Source: Kurthia massiliensis
GTDB lineage: Bacteria > Bacillota > Bacilli > Bacillales_A > Planococcaceae
Direction of reading: 5' to 3'
Length of the DNA stretch: 64,000 nucleotides
Assembly (NCBI RefSeq): GCF_000285555.1
Contig: NZ_HE610996.1
Coordinates: 425,052 to 489,051 of the forward strand
Shown: positions 38,270-47,982 of the stretch, in pieces
How positions within the stretch are numbered: position 1 is the stretch's first letter
Layout of the letters: each line of letters opens with the position of its first letter
Made by a program: the position numbers and the translations under genes
The notes under the pieces: generated by a model
What the model was told of the DNA's origin: nothing
Databases searched by the model: none
Seen by the model: the letters and a program-made list of their open reading frames with translations, nothing else

Positions 38270-39394
38270 TTATGCTTTAAATTGACGTAAAAAACCTGCA
38301 ACGTAAGCGACGTTCGCATCTAATAACGCTTCATCTGGACTCATACGTGCATCGTGTAAGCCGTACGGTGTATTCGCACCAGCCCAGAACATCGCACCTG
38401 GTAATTCTTTTAAGAAGAAGCCAAAATCTTCACCAGTCATTGCGGCATCACATTCTAATGCGGTAATACCGTCTTGCGCTTCAGCATAGTCTAATAGCGC
38501 GCGTGCACACGTTTCATCGTTATACACTTGATAGTAGCCTGAACCCCAATCAATCGTCACTTGGCAGTCGTAAGCAAGCTCTGTCGCTTTGCATAGCTTC
38601 ATAATACGCTCTTTAATTAACGCCATCGATTCCGCAGACATCGTACGAATCGTACCTTCTAAACGTGCATTTTCAGCGATAATGTTTTGGACAACGCCAC
38701 TCGTCATTTTACCGATCGTCACGACACCGCTATCAAGTGGGTCGACATTACGGCTCACAATCGTTTGCAATTGTAAAATCAAATTGGCAGCAACGACGGT
38801 CATATCTTTCGTTAAATGTGGGCGTGCGGCGTGACCGCCTTGTCCTTTTAAATCGATAAATAACTCCGACGTATTCGCAAATAACATACCAGGACGTGTC
38901 GCAACTGTACCGACTGGATATTCTGGCGCGACATGGCAAGCAAATATGTAATCTGGCACTAGTTCAGGTCGTTCCGCTTTCATATAAGCGAGCATCGGTT
39001 TCGCACCACCTGGGCTCTCCTCTGCTGGTTGGAAGTAAATGATGATCGTATTGTCTGGTTGTTCGTTTGCAAAGTCACGCACGAGACCGAGCGCAATCGT
39101 CATATGACAATCATGACCACATGCATGCATAAATCCTGGGTGATTCGATGCAAATGATAAGTCTGTTTCTTCCGTGATCGCAAGCGCATCAATGTCTGTA
39201 CGCCAACCGATTTTCAACTGTGGATTTTTCCCTTCAATCGTTAAAATAATACCTGTACGCCACGTTTCTACACGGAAATAAGGTTGTTTTACATGATCGA
39301 TAAAGTCTAATAAATATTGCTGTGTTTTAAATTCTTGAAACCCGATTTCAGGAATTTGATGTAAATCTCTTCGAATGTCTACTAACGTTTTCAT
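38270..39394 (-). CDS. dapL: N-acetyldiaminopimelate deacetylase
   Basis: 374-residue M20-family metallohydrolase. Metal-binding sequence ACGHDCHM near residue 93 and FQPAEESPGGAKPM near 132. Position right after dapH and its resemblance to YkuR identify it as the acetyl-pathway deacetylase giving diaminopimelate; related M20 amidohydrolases (hippurate, amino-acid) share the fold. Ribosome site GGGGCGGGG. A weak GU-rich terminator separates it from dapH, so it may be expressed at a reduced level. Confidence 0.88.
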   Translation of the reverse strand: MKTLVDIRRDLHQIPEIGFQEFKTQQYLLDFIDHVKQPYFRVETWRTGIILTIEGKNPQLKIGWRTDIDALAITEETDLSFASNHPGFMHACGHDCHMTIALGLVRDFANEQPDNTIIIYFQPAEESPGGAKPMLAYMKAERPELVPDYIFACHVAPEYPVGTVATRPGMLFANTSELFIDLKGQGGHAARPHLTKDMTVVAANLILQLQTIVSRNVDPLDSGVVTIGKMTSGVVQNIIAENARLEGTIRTMSAESMALIKERIMKLCKATELAYDCQVTIDWGSGYYQVYNDETCARALLDYAEAQDGITALECDAAMTGEDFGFFLKELPGAMFWAGANTPYGLHDARMSPDEALLDANVAYVAGFLRQFKA

Positions 39395-39411
39395 ATTTCC
39401 CCGCCCCTATA

Positions 39412-39450
39412 TTAAAAAAGCCGCCTCAAAAAAACTTCGAGACGACTCCT
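39412..39450 (-). terminator. Hairpin between dapH and dapL
   Basis: On the minus strand AGTCGTCTC pairs with GAGGCGGCT (two GU pairs), followed by TTTTTT. Leaky-terminator geometry within the operon. Confidence 0.6.
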
Positions 39451-39453
39451 TTA

Positions 39454-40167
39454 TTAAATTTTACGTAAGTCTTGCATAATTTCAGTTTTAGATTTCGTTT
39501 TATCATCAATTTTTTTAATGACGCGTGCTGGTACACCTGCAACGACTGTGTTAGCTGGTACGTTTTCTGTAACGATTGCACCTGCTGCAACGACAGCACC
39601 TTCACCGATATGAACGCCTTCTAACACGACTGCATTCGCACCAATTAAAACGTTATTTTCTAAAATAACTGGATCAGCACTTGGTGGCTCGATCACGCCT
39701 GCAAGGACCGCACCCGCACCAACGTGACAATCTTCACCGACTGTTGCACGGCCGCCAAGAACCGCGTTCATATCGATCATTGTACGTGCGCCGATTTCTG
39801 CACCGATGTTAATTGTTGCGCCCATCATGATTACAGCGTTTTCGCCGATTGTCACTTGGTCGCGAATTGTCGCACCTGGCTCAATACGAGCGTTGATACC
39901 TTTAAGATCAAGTGTTGGTACCGCTGAGTTACGACGATCATGTTCGATCACGTAATCTTCAATTTTTGCTTTATTTGCTTCTAAAGCCGGCTCAACTTCT
40001 TGCCAATTACCGAATACAACAGCGCTGTTGCCTTCGCCAAATACTTTACTGTTCGCACCGAAGTCTAGTGCTGCAACACCTTCACCTTTTACATAAACTT
40101 TTACAGGTGTTTGTTTTTCTGCATTTGATAAATATGCGATAATTTCTTGCGCGTTTAGCTTTTCCAT
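39454..40167 (-). CDS. dapH: Tetrahydrodipicolinate N-acetyltransferase
   Basis: 237 residues. N-terminal domain followed by a left-handed beta-helix of hexapeptide repeats ([20 protein letters not shown] and following). Acetylates tetrahydrodipicolinate in the lysine/diaminopimelate pathway. DapH-specific features are [10 protein letters not shown]-like and [16 protein letters not shown] segments. A strong upstream ribosome site AGGAGGAATTCG precedes ATG 40167. Neighbouring dapL completes the branch. Confidence 0.94.
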   Translation of the reverse strand: MEKLNAQEIIAYLSNAEKQTPVKVYVKGEGVAALDFGANSKVFGEGNSAVVFGNWQEVEPALEANKAKIEDYVIEHDRRNSAVPTLDLKGINARIEPGATIRDQVTIGENAVIMMGATINIGAEIGARTMIDMNAVLGGRATVGEDCHVGAGAVLAGVIEPPSADPVILENNVLIGANAVVLEGVHIGEGAVVAAGAIVTENVPANTVVAGVPARVIKKIDDKTKSKTEIMQDLRKI

Positions 40168-40260
40168 CGTAACGAATTCCTCCTATGTATACAAATATGT
40201 TCCATTGTACATGATTTCGGAATAAATTACATTAAATTGTCGGAAAAATCATATTATTCG

Positions 40261-41157
40261 CTATTTCTGACTAGAATAATTGTATAAACATTGCGCTTGT
40301 TGTTTCACAATATCGGTAAATGCTTGCACTTGGCGTAGTTGTAACGATGATTCATAACCAATGAGCCACGTATCACGTGTCAGTTCAAAGTCTTGTGTAT
40401 CTGCATTCAAATTAATTTTATGAATGTTTTCATGTCCGCTTAACGTAATCGACGGTAAGATTGCATAGCCAATCCCATTGAGCGCCATCTGTTTACACGT
40501 TTCAATTTGATCGACTAAAATTTGATGTTTCGGATTCGACGTAAAATGACGTTGCCACCATTGTTGGATTTCTTGGAAGTAGTTCGAGTCACTTTTAAAT
40601 TGAATAAATGGACGTTCTGTTTCAAACACTTCTTCCAGCGTTTCAATTTCCGTATCGACTAAATAAAGCGTATCGCGGAATAAATGTTCTTTCGGACCTT
40701 TCCAGTCGGTGTTTCCACGAATAATGCCGATATGCGCTTCACCTTCATAAATCGCTTTTAAAATTTCAGAGCTCCATCCTGTAATTAAAGATACTTTCGC
40801 ATCAGGATATTGCGTAACGAATTCTTTTAATACTTTCGGCAACCACGTATGACCAACGATTGATGCACAGGCGATTTTCAGCGTACCGTGTACTTTCGAA
40901 TTTAATGCTTGCAACGTTTCAAATACTTCTTCGCGACGGGTAATCATTTCGTTCGCATATTGGATAACGAGTTCCCCTGCTGGCGTCGCTGTTAGTCCCT
41001 TTTGCGAACGTAAAAACAACTTCGCTCCCCAATCTTTTTCAATCGTTTGGAGGCGCTGTGATAGTGCGGGCTGTGATAAAAATAATCGCTCCGCAGCACG
41101 GCGCATATTGCCTTCTTCTGCGAGGATTTTCATAATTTCTGCTTCAGACGTAGTCAT
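40261..41157 (-). CDS. LysR-family transcriptional regulator (CcpE/YkuM-like)
   Basis: About 298 residues. N-terminal winged helix-turn-helix MKILAEEGNMRRAAERLFLS (residues about 8-27), then QPALSQRLQTIEKDWGAKLF and a C-terminal effector domain. Location between cbpB and dapH matches B. subtilis ykuM (ccpE), a citrate-responsive activator of TCA genes; calling it CcpE is inferred from synteny. Start 41157 fits AGGAG 8 bases upstream. The ykuN-ykuO-ykuP genes present in Bacillus at this place are absent. Confidence 0.85.
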   Translation of the reverse strand: MTTSEAEIMKILAEEGNMRRAAERLFLSQPALSQRLQTIEKDWGAKLFLRSQKGLTATPAGELVIQYANEMITRREEVFETLQALNSKVHGTLKIACASIVGHTWLPKVLKEFVTQYPDAKVSLITGWSSEILKAIYEGEAHIGIIRGNTDWKGPKEHLFRDTLYLVDTEIETLEEVFETERPFIQFKSDSNYFQEIQQWWQRHFTSNPKHQILVDQIETCKQMALNGIGYAILPSITLSGHENIHKINLNADTQDFELTRDTWLIGYESSLQLRQVQAFTDIVKQQAQCLYNYSSQK

Positions 41158-41202
41158 GCCATTCACTCCTTGCTTCTTACCTCTATTCTATCAGAGCATG
41201 AA

Positions 41203-41233
41203 AAAAGAGGCACCAATAGATGCCTCTGAATGT
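41203..41233 (-). terminator. Terminator after cbpB
   Basis: On the minus strand AGAGGCA pairs with TGCCTCT, followed by TTTTTT. Confidence 0.78.
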
Positions 41234-41671
41234 TTAAGATTGATATACGTATTTTTTCAACTGTTTTAAAATGACACGTCTCGTCATAATGCCGACGAAT
41301 GTACCGTCGTCATCAATGACACATAAAAACGCATGGTTAATGACTAAATCTAATGCTTTTTGGAATGTTTCATGAATATTTAATGTCGCAATGTTTTCGT
41401 CCATCACGTCATTCACTTTACGGTCCGCTAATTTATCGTATTCGATACGTTCTAAGCCTAAAATGGAATCCATAATCATACGCGCACTAATGAGACCACA
41501 AAATCGGAAAGTTGGATCGAGTACGGGAATCGCCGAGTAACCACTCTTCGTGAGAACGAGTAGTGCATGTTCGACATCATTGCCGAGTTGAACGTGCGCT
41601 ACTTTTTCAGCAGGAATGATAAACTCTTCTACGGGCATATCTAAAAATTCTTGTTTGCTCAAAGAAATCAT
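41234..41671 (-). CDS. cbpB: CBS-domain protein, c-di-AMP receptor CbpB/DarB type
   Basis: 145 residues made of two CBS motifs (about residues 14-68 and 82-138) with nothing else. Matches YkuL of B. subtilis, now known as DarB/CbpB, which binds c-di-AMP and, when free of it, interacts with the (p)ppGpp enzyme Rel and with pyruvate carboxylase. That network is established in Bacillus; here it is inferred by homology and synteny next to the LysR gene. Ribosome site AAGGGG. Confidence 0.85.
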   Translation of the reverse strand: MISLSKQEFLDMPVEEFIIPAEKVAHVQLGNDVEHALLVLTKSGYSAIPVLDPTFRFCGLISARMIMDSILGLERIEYDKLADRKVNDVMDENIATLNIHETFQKALDLVINHAFLCVIDDDGTFVGIMTRRVILKQLKKYVYQS

Positions 41672-41851
41672 ATCCCTCTACCCCTTCTATCTATTTGTTA
41701 AAAATTTTGATATTGTTTTCCATTTTATCATATCATAGAAACGTACATTCTCCCTAATTAAAACGTCTCCAAATAGCATTTTCATACAAATATTAGCAAA
41801 ATAATACATACGAAAAAGAACCGTAAATTGAGCGATTCCTATTTTGGTAAT

Positions 41852-43963
41852 TTATTCTTCGTCGTTTAACACGCGGTATGCTTGCTTCAAGAAAATCGCT
41901 TGGCTATCAATTTCTTTTTCACCTTGTTTTGGCTTTTTATAATGATAGACACCATTTGCATCTTGCAAGCGTGCTTTAACGTTGTCCGATAATTCTAGTC
42001 GTACAGCGTCCATAATACGCGTTTTAATGACCTCATCAAAAATTGGGAATAAAATTTCAACGCGTTTAATCATATTGCGTGTCATCATATCGGCTGATGA
42101 TAAATACAATTTGTTCGCACCGTTATGATGGAACCAATAAATGCGTGAGTGTTCTAAAAAGCGACCGACGATGCTATTTACCGTAATGTTTTCACTAATG
42201 CCTGGGATACCTGGACGCAAGCAACAAATACCGCGAATCATCAATTCAATGCGCACCCCTGCAATCGATGCTTCATACAATTTCATAATTAAATCTTTAT
42301 CCGTGAGCGAGTTCATTTTTGCACGAATATAGCCATTACCAAACTGTTGTTGGAACGCAATTTCTTCGTCGATTAATTCAATAAACGCATCGCGAATATC
42401 AAACGGTGACACGACTAAATGACCGAAATCTGGTTTTTCTGTATAGCCACTTAAATAATTAAAGAAATTTGTCGCGTCGTTACCGATTTTTTTATTCGCT
42501 GTAATAATGCCCATGTCCGTATAAATTTTTGCCGTTGCATCGTTATAATTACCCGTACCGAGATGAACGAAGCGCTCGATATGTCCTTGACGTTTACGTA
42601 CGACGAGGGTGATTTTCGAGTGCGTTTTTAAATTGTGCATACCGTAAATAACGAGGCAGCCCGCTTGCTCTAATTCCTTCGCCCAATGCACGTTATTTTC
42701 TTCATCAAATCGCGCTTTCAATTCAACGAGTACCGTCACTTGTTTGCCATTTTCAGCTGCTTGTTTCAATGCGTGAATAACCGGTGAATTCCCACTGACA
42801 CGATAGAGCGTTTGCTTAATCGCAAGTACGTCTGGATCACTCGCCGCTTCGGTAACGAAATCGACAATCGGTTGGAACGATTCGTACGGATGGTGGAAAA
42901 ATAAATCTTCTTTAAGTGCTTTCTCAAATAAATCTTCATCTGATTCAAGTGACAATGGGACTTGAGGAATGAAACTTTCATACTCTAACTGCTCGCGACC
43001 TTCTGCAATCATTTTACAAAAACCGAATAAAAATGTTAAATCCAGCGGTCCATCTAAACGGAAAATTTGCGCATCCCAATCTTCAAGTTCTTCTAATAAA
43101 AACTCCAGTACATTTTCATCCATTTCCCCTGAACGTACTTCGATGCGTGTCGTTGCACCCCATTTACGTTTTTTCAGTTCTTTTTCAATTTCGACTAATA
43201 AATCACGTGCCCCTTCTTCGTGAATCGTCAAATCGGCATTACGCGTTAAACGGAACGCTTGCACAGAACGTACTTTATAACCACGGAACATATCTTCAAT
43301 GTTTTGTACGATAACTTCTTCTAACAGTACTCCGCGAATTTCGTCCGGTGTTGAAGGTACTTTAATAAAACGGTCTAATACAGAAGGCACTTGCACGATT
43401 GCCATTTTTTCACGCAACTCTTCATCTGGTTCATCTTCACGTTCTAATAGCACGATTAAATTTTGCGTTTTATTTAACAACGTCGGAAATGGACGATATG
43501 CATCGACCGCAATCGGTGTTAATACTGGGAAAATAATCTCTTCAAAATATTGTTGAACGTACTGTTTTTGCGCCTCCGTTAGTTCTGATACTTTTTGAAT
43601 GTAGACGCCCTCTTTCGGCAATTGGTCTAATACAAGCTCTTTATACACATCCATTTGACGTGTAATTAATTGACGCGTACGTGCTTCAATACGTGCAAGC
43701 TGTTCTTTCGGTGTTAACCCTGATTTATTTTCCGGCTTATGAAATCCAGCTTTCACTTGGTCTTGAAGACCGGCTACGCGCACCATAAAAAACTCATCTA
43801 AATTAGAGCTGAAAATCGCCAAAAAACGAAGACGTTCTAATAACGGATTGCGTTCATCTTCCGCTTCTTCTAATACGCGCTCATTAAATGCCAACCAACT
43901 TAATTCTCGATTATTGTAATATTTCGGTAATGCAATTTCTTCTAATGTAGCTAACTTCTCCAT
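41852..43963 (-). CDS. ppk: Polyphosphate kinase
   Basis: 703 residues. PPK1: N-terminal NRELSWLAFNERVLEEA, and conserved catalytic stretches NGKQVTVLVELKARFDEENNVHW, THSKITLVVRKRQG (with the phosphorylated histidine) and FVHLGTGNYNDATAKIYTD. It makes polyphosphate from ATP. Two bases after ppx, so the pair forms one operon. Ribosome site GAGGAAGGA lies in the end of ppx. Confidence 0.96.
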   Translation of the reverse strand: MEKLATLEEIALPKYYNNRELSWLAFNERVLEEAEDERNPLLERLRFLAIFSSNLDEFFMVRVAGLQDQVKAGFHKPENKSGLTPKEQLARIEARTRQLITRQMDVYKELVLDQLPKEGVYIQKVSELTEAQKQYVQQYFEEIIFPVLTPIAVDAYRPFPTLLNKTQNLIVLLEREDEPDEELREKMAIVQVPSVLDRFIKVPSTPDEIRGVLLEEVIVQNIEDMFRGYKVRSVQAFRLTRNADLTIHEEGARDLLVEIEKELKKRKWGATTRIEVRSGEMDENVLEFLLEELEDWDAQIFRLDGPLDLTFLFGFCKMIAEGREQLEYESFIPQVPLSLESDEDLFEKALKEDLFFHHPYESFQPIVDFVTEAASDPDVLAIKQTLYRVSGNSPVIHALKQAAENGKQVTVLVELKARFDEENNVHWAKELEQAGCLVIYGMHNLKTHSKITLVVRKRQGHIERFVHLGTGNYNDATAKIYTDMGIITANKKIGNDATNFFNYLSGYTEKPDFGHLVVSPFDIRDAFIELIDEEIAFQQQFGNGYIRAKMNSLTDKDLIMKLYEASIAGVRIELMIRGICCLRPGIPGISENITVNSIVGRFLEHSRIYWFHHNGANKLYLSSADMMTRNMIKRVEILFPIFDEVIKTRIMDAVRLELSDNVKARLQDANGVYHYKKPKQGEKEIDSQAIFLKQAYRVLNDEE

Positions 43964-43965
43964 AC

Positions 43966-45504
43966 TTATCCTTCCTCTTCTATAAAGTGTAAATGAATCG
44001 GCTTTTTCACGACGCGCTCTAAATGTTTCGTTTGACGATTCGAACGGTATTGTTCCGCAAGTGAATTGCTGTTCGTGTAAATATGCATCTCTACAAAATC
44101 CCCTTTATCGAAAAGACGCATTTTACGTACAACATTTCGTTTCGTCGCATCTAGCGCATATGTGAATTTTAAAATCGAGCCGAGTTCTTGATACGTTTTT
44201 AATTCATCTGGTGAATACCAAGCCGTAAATGGTGAGACGTACCGTTTAAAATTATCTTTATTTTTATAAGATGCAAGCAATGCGAGTCGCAAACGTTCTT
44301 TATGATTTAATCCATCGATTGCACGGTTCGATAAAATATAGAACGTATGCTGACTTGCCGCATCTTTATCAATATATTCACCGATAAAATAAACTTTGGC
44401 AGCATCTGATAAATAGCGCATATTTTGCGGTTGCGCATCCATGAAGTTTAAGTCGGCCAATTGTTGATACAACATTTTTGCTAAATACTCATGGTGTTTA
44501 ATTTGACCATCATCTTTCCCAAACTCTGCACATAAAAATTTAGCAGTCGTTGAAAAGACATCATAGCGATCAAAAGCATGTGGATGTTGCTTTAAAATGC
44601 GGTGAATGACAAGGCCTTCACGCAAACCTTTGCGACTAAATTGGAATTTTTGCGCCCCAACGACGTCCATCAATGCGTGAAATACTTCAATAACAGGGCC
44701 GATAATATCAGCGCGGTCACTTGATAAACCGTCTAATTTTTGCAATTGGCTCAAAGATAACGACGTTAGTTTATTCGCAATATCGATAAAATCTTCACGT
44801 GTAATACGATATTGATGCACACCTGATAGTGGATAATTTTTACGATGTTGATCGTATGTCGCCATGTTTCTTGCGCTCCCACCGATACCGATAACAGGCA
44901 ATTGTAGATTTTTCAACCATTCAATCGCTTCAAATTGCGCACGCGCGAAATCATAAACACGTTGACGTTCTTGTTCATTCATTATTTCACCTGATACAAA
45001 TTGCTGTTTTAACGATACGGAACCGAATGGTAAACTAATCGATTGCATAATTTCTTTTTCGTCAAAATACGTCAGCTCTGTACTACCGCCACCCATATCA
45101 ATCGTCACTCCAGAAGGCGTTGACGTCGTATGAACGACAGCGTAATACCCATAAAAAGCTTCTTGTGTTTCTGAAAGTAATTCAATATCAACGTCTACCG
45201 CTTGTTTCATACGCATTAAAATACGTTGTCCATTTTTCGCTTGTCGAATCGAAGCTGTCGCAATCGCACGTACGTATTCAATATTGTAATCCTCTAAAAT
45301 TTCGCGGAATGAACGTAAAATATTTTCAAGGCGCATAATCCCCTCTTCTGCAAGCATTCCCGTTTCATCAATGAAACTACGTAAGCGCGCAACTGCCTTT
45401 ACATTTTCTATTTCTTTTAAGCCTGTACGTTGCTCGTATTGATAAATAACGAGACGCACAGTATTTGAACCGATGTCGATAATGGCTGTTTTATATGCTA
45501 TCAT
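43966..45504 (-). CDS. ppx: Exopolyphosphatase (Ppx/GppA family)
   Basis: 512 residues, ASKHA fold. Phosphate loop AIIDIGSNTVRLVI near residue 8 and VTIDMGGGSTELTYF near 134, then a C-terminal HD-like helical domain. Degrades polyphosphate, and in GppA-type members pppGpp. First gene of ppx-ppk, so synthesis and hydrolysis are coexpressed. Ribosome site AAAGGACG. No clear promoter found in the 194-bp spacer upstream of 45504. Confidence 0.93.
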   Translation of the reverse strand: MIAYKTAIIDIGSNTVRLVIYQYEQRTGLKEIENVKAVARLRSFIDETGMLAEEGIMRLENILRSFREILEDYNIEYVRAIATASIRQAKNGQRILMRMKQAVDVDIELLSETQEAFYGYYAVVHTTSTPSGVTIDMGGGSTELTYFDEKEIMQSISLPFGSVSLKQQFVSGEIMNEQERQRVYDFARAQFEAIEWLKNLQLPVIGIGGSARNMATYDQHRKNYPLSGVHQYRITREDFIDIANKLTSLSLSQLQKLDGLSSDRADIIGPVIEVFHALMDVVGAQKFQFSRKGLREGLVIHRILKQHPHAFDRYDVFSTTAKFLCAEFGKDDGQIKHHEYLAKMLYQQLADLNFMDAQPQNMRYLSDAAKVYFIGEYIDKDAASQHTFYILSNRAIDGLNHKERLRLALLASYKNKDNFKRYVSPFTAWYSPDELKTYQELGSILKFTYALDATKRNVVRKMRLFDKGDFVEMHIYTNSNSLAEQYRSNRQTKHLERVVKKPIHLHFIEEEG

Positions 45505-45657
45505 ATTGGCACGTCCTTTACTGTGTTGGCTTTACTTCTACTGTATACTTTTTACCCATCTATTTGTATTGATACTGCGATAATTCATTGACGTATTTGT
45601 GAGAAATTACAATAGTTTTTTCACACTATACATCGATTTGTACAGCAATAGGTATAG

Positions 45658-45690
45658 AAAAAGCCGGAAATAAATTCCGGCTTTTTTCGT
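45658..45690 (-). terminator. Terminator after cheV
   Basis: AAAAAGCCGGAA pairs with TTCCGGCTTTTT around TAAA, bidirectional in form. Confidence 0.9.
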
Positions 45691-45698
45691 TATCGTTA

Positions 45699-46601
45699 TT
45701 ATAATACGTATTCGTCAATTTTTAAAATAAGTTCAGCAATTTCCGGCTTACTAATTTGTTCTTCTGCACCGACTTCTACACCTTTATGGCGTAAATCATC
45801 TGTAATTAAACTTGAGAAGATAATGACTGGTAATTTTTGAAGTTCTGCGTCCGTTTTGATTTTTTTCGTTAAATGGTGACCGTCCATTTGAGGCATTTCG
45901 ATATCTGTTACAACAAGTTGTACATAATCTGCAATGTCCCCACGTGTTGCGCTAAATGCTAAGTAATCGTACGCATCTTTACCATTTTCGAAGAAATCAA
46001 TGTTCGTATAACCAGCTTCAGTAAGCGTATCGTTTAATAGTTTGCGTAATAACGGTGAATCCTCTGCAACGACGATTTTTTTATCGCTACGGCTACGTTC
46101 GCCTAGTTTTTTCACAGACTCTAAACGGATTCCTGATTCTGGGTTAATGTCGACCATAATACGTTCAAAGTCTAACAATAATAACATCGTATCTTCACGT
46201 TTAATAACACCGATAACTTGTGAACCGCCACCTTGGTACATATCTGATGGTTTTTCAATTTGATCCCATGAAATACGGTGGATTTTCGTCACGTTATCTA
46301 CGTGGAAAACGACTTTTTGTTTATTGAATTCTGCGACGATATATTTTTGTTGTTCGCTATAGTTTTGGGTTGGCACGCCAAGTACTTTTTGCATATTAAC
46401 GACCGGTAGTACTTCGCCACGCAACTGTACGATACCTTCCACATGCGGGTGAGCATGCGGAATAAACGTAACAGGAATTGGCTGAATAATTTCTTTTACT
46501 TTAATAACGTTAATCCCAAATTTGTTAGAAGCTACTTCAAATTCTACAATTTCAAGTTCATTCGTACCGCTTTCTAACAAAATTCCTTTGTTACTTTCCA
46601 T
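45699..46601 (-). CDS. cheV: Chemotaxis coupling protein CheV
   Basis: 300 residues. CheW-like domain (residues about 10-160: IVEFEVASNKFGINVIKVKE, GIVQLRGEVLPVVNMQ) followed by a response-regulator receiver domain with acidic pocket VAEDSPLL and phospho-acceptor aspartate in VVTDIEMPQMDGHH. It couples receptors to CheA and helps adaptation. Its presence implies a motile organism. Ribosome site GGGGGCG. Between it and the next gene (46602-46828) I see no convincing gene or terminator. Confidence 0.94.
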   Translation of the reverse strand: MESNKGILLESGTNELEIVEFEVASNKFGINVIKVKEIIQPIPVTFIPHAHPHVEGIVQLRGEVLPVVNMQKVLGVPTQNYSEQQKYIVAEFNKQKVVFHVDNVTKIHRISWDQIEKPSDMYQGGGSQVIGVIKREDTMLLLLDFERIMVDINPESGIRLESVKKLGERSRSDKKIVVAEDSPLLRKLLNDTLTEAGYTNIDFFENGKDAYDYLAFSATRGDIADYVQLVVTDIEMPQMDGHHLTKKIKTDAELQKLPVIIFSSLITDDLRHKGVEVGAEEQISKPEIAELILKIDEYVL

Positions 46602-46828
46602 TAAGCAATCGCCCCCTCAGGCACATTTTTGATTACGTCTATTGTATCATAGGCATACTTGACAATATAGACAATTTTCACGATATCCATACACGTCTAA
46701 TGTCGTATTTCCCGTATCTTTTGACTTATTAGCCATTTTTTCACAAGTTATTTTATACACACGTTCGATGTTTAATACTTTTTTACATCGTATGATTTCA
46801 TCACTTTTTAAGTGCCTAAAGCATATTT

Positions 46829-47689
46829 TTATTTTTCGTACCAATCAATTAACGCTTGCGTACCGTTTAAATCATAGCCACGCGTCGATAATTCATCGTA
46901 CATCGCTTTTGCCATTTCAAGTCCTGGCAGTTTTAAATTCATACGTTCCGCTTCTTCCAACGCGATACCCATGTCTTTAATCATATGCATAATATAAAAT
47001 CCTGGTGCCTGGTCGCCTTTTAACATGCGTGGCGCTAAATTGCTTAACGACCATGAGCCCGCAGCACCTGTTGCGATAGACGTTAGTACACTATCCATAT
47101 TTAAACCTGCTGCCTTGCCATACGCAATCGATTCGCACACCCCTATCATATTCGTTGCGATGGCGATTTGATTGCACATTTTCGTATGTTGGCCACTCCC
47201 CGCCGGACCTTGTAGACGAATGTTTTGGCCAATCGTTTCAAACAATGGATACACTGCATCAAATGCGCTTTGCGTTCCGCCAACCATAATCGAAAGCGTA
47301 CCGTTTTGTGCACCGATGTCACCACCAGATACCGGTGCATCAAGTGCTTGCATACCAAGTGTTTTAGCATGCGCTGCAATACGTTTTGCAAGCGCTGGCT
47401 GTGACGTCGTCATATCGACAACGATTTTCCCTGCTGTTGCCGCGGTGAAAATCCCTGTTTCACCAAAATATACTTCTTCTACATCTTTCGGATATCCGAC
47501 CATCGTGAAAATAACGTCACCATGCTGACTCGCTGCTGCTGCCGTTTCATACCACTGCGCACCTCGTTCTATAAGCGTCTGCGCTTTCGCTTTCGTACGT
47601 GTATAAATATGTACAGTATGACCCGCTGCTAAAAAATGTTGAATAATCCCTTGTCCCATAACCCCTGTACCGATAAACGTGATGTTCAT
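46829..47689 (-). CDS. NAD(P)-dependent beta-hydroxyacid dehydrogenase (GarR/GlxR-like)
   Basis: 286 residues. Rossmann motif GTGVMGQGI near residue 7; DAPVSGGDIGAQNGTLSIMVGG near residue 120 and the catalytic lysine in GSGQHTKMCNQI near residue 170 place it in the 3-hydroxyisobutyrate / tartronate semialdehyde reductase family. The exact substrate is not determined; glyoxylate-derived tartronate semialdehyde is plausible given aceA in this window but that is inference. Ribosome site AAGGAGGAATTGGC. Confidence 0.88.
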   Translation of the reverse strand: MNITFIGTGVMGQGIIQHFLAAGHTVHIYTRTKAKAQTLIERGAQWYETAAAASQHGDVIFTMVGYPKDVEEVYFGETGIFTAATAGKIVVDMTTSQPALAKRIAAHAKTLGMQALDAPVSGGDIGAQNGTLSIMVGGTQSAFDAVYPLFETIGQNIRLQGPAGSGQHTKMCNQIAIATNMIGVCESIAYGKAAGLNMDSVLTSIATGAAGSWSLSNLAPRMLKGDQAPGFYIMHMIKDMGIALEEAERMNLKLPGLEMAKAMYDELSTRGYDLNGTQALIDWYEK

Positions 47690-47843
47690 GCCAATTCCTC
47701 CCTTTTTTTCTTATTGTAACAAAAAAAGCGAGATTCAACATGCGCAGTCGCGTCTGTCAAACCTCTTCAAGAAAGGGGAAATGAGATTGTTGCTGTGTTC
47801 TTCTATCATATTCCCGATTCATTTGATTCAAAACATAAGAAGA

Positions 47844-47972
47844 GACTGGGACAAAACATTTCATTTTCCTTTTTTAACGTTCGCAACAAAAAACCGGAAC
47901 CGCGCCACAGCGCGATTCCGGTTTTTCTTATGCTCATTTGAGATGATGTTTTTACACTTATGTCCCAGCCTC
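47844..47972. repeat. Intergenic repeat element, copy 2
   Basis: 129 bp nearly identical to 22938-23065 (about six substitutions and one indel), same orientation. GACTGGGACA left end, TGTCCCAGCC right end. The central hairpin (47888-47926) is intact here, AACCGGAA paired with TTCCGGTT and CGCGC with GCGCG. It lies just after the stop of the YfcC gene (minus strand) and so can serve as its terminator. Confidence 0.85.
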
Positions 47973-47982
47973 GTGTCATTCG

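Noticed and set aside
46647-46844. 65-codon minus-strand ORF between glxR-like gene and cheV
   Set aside because: No ribosome site, starts inside the 3' end of the dehydrogenase gene, cysteine-rich low-complexity product, no recognisable family.
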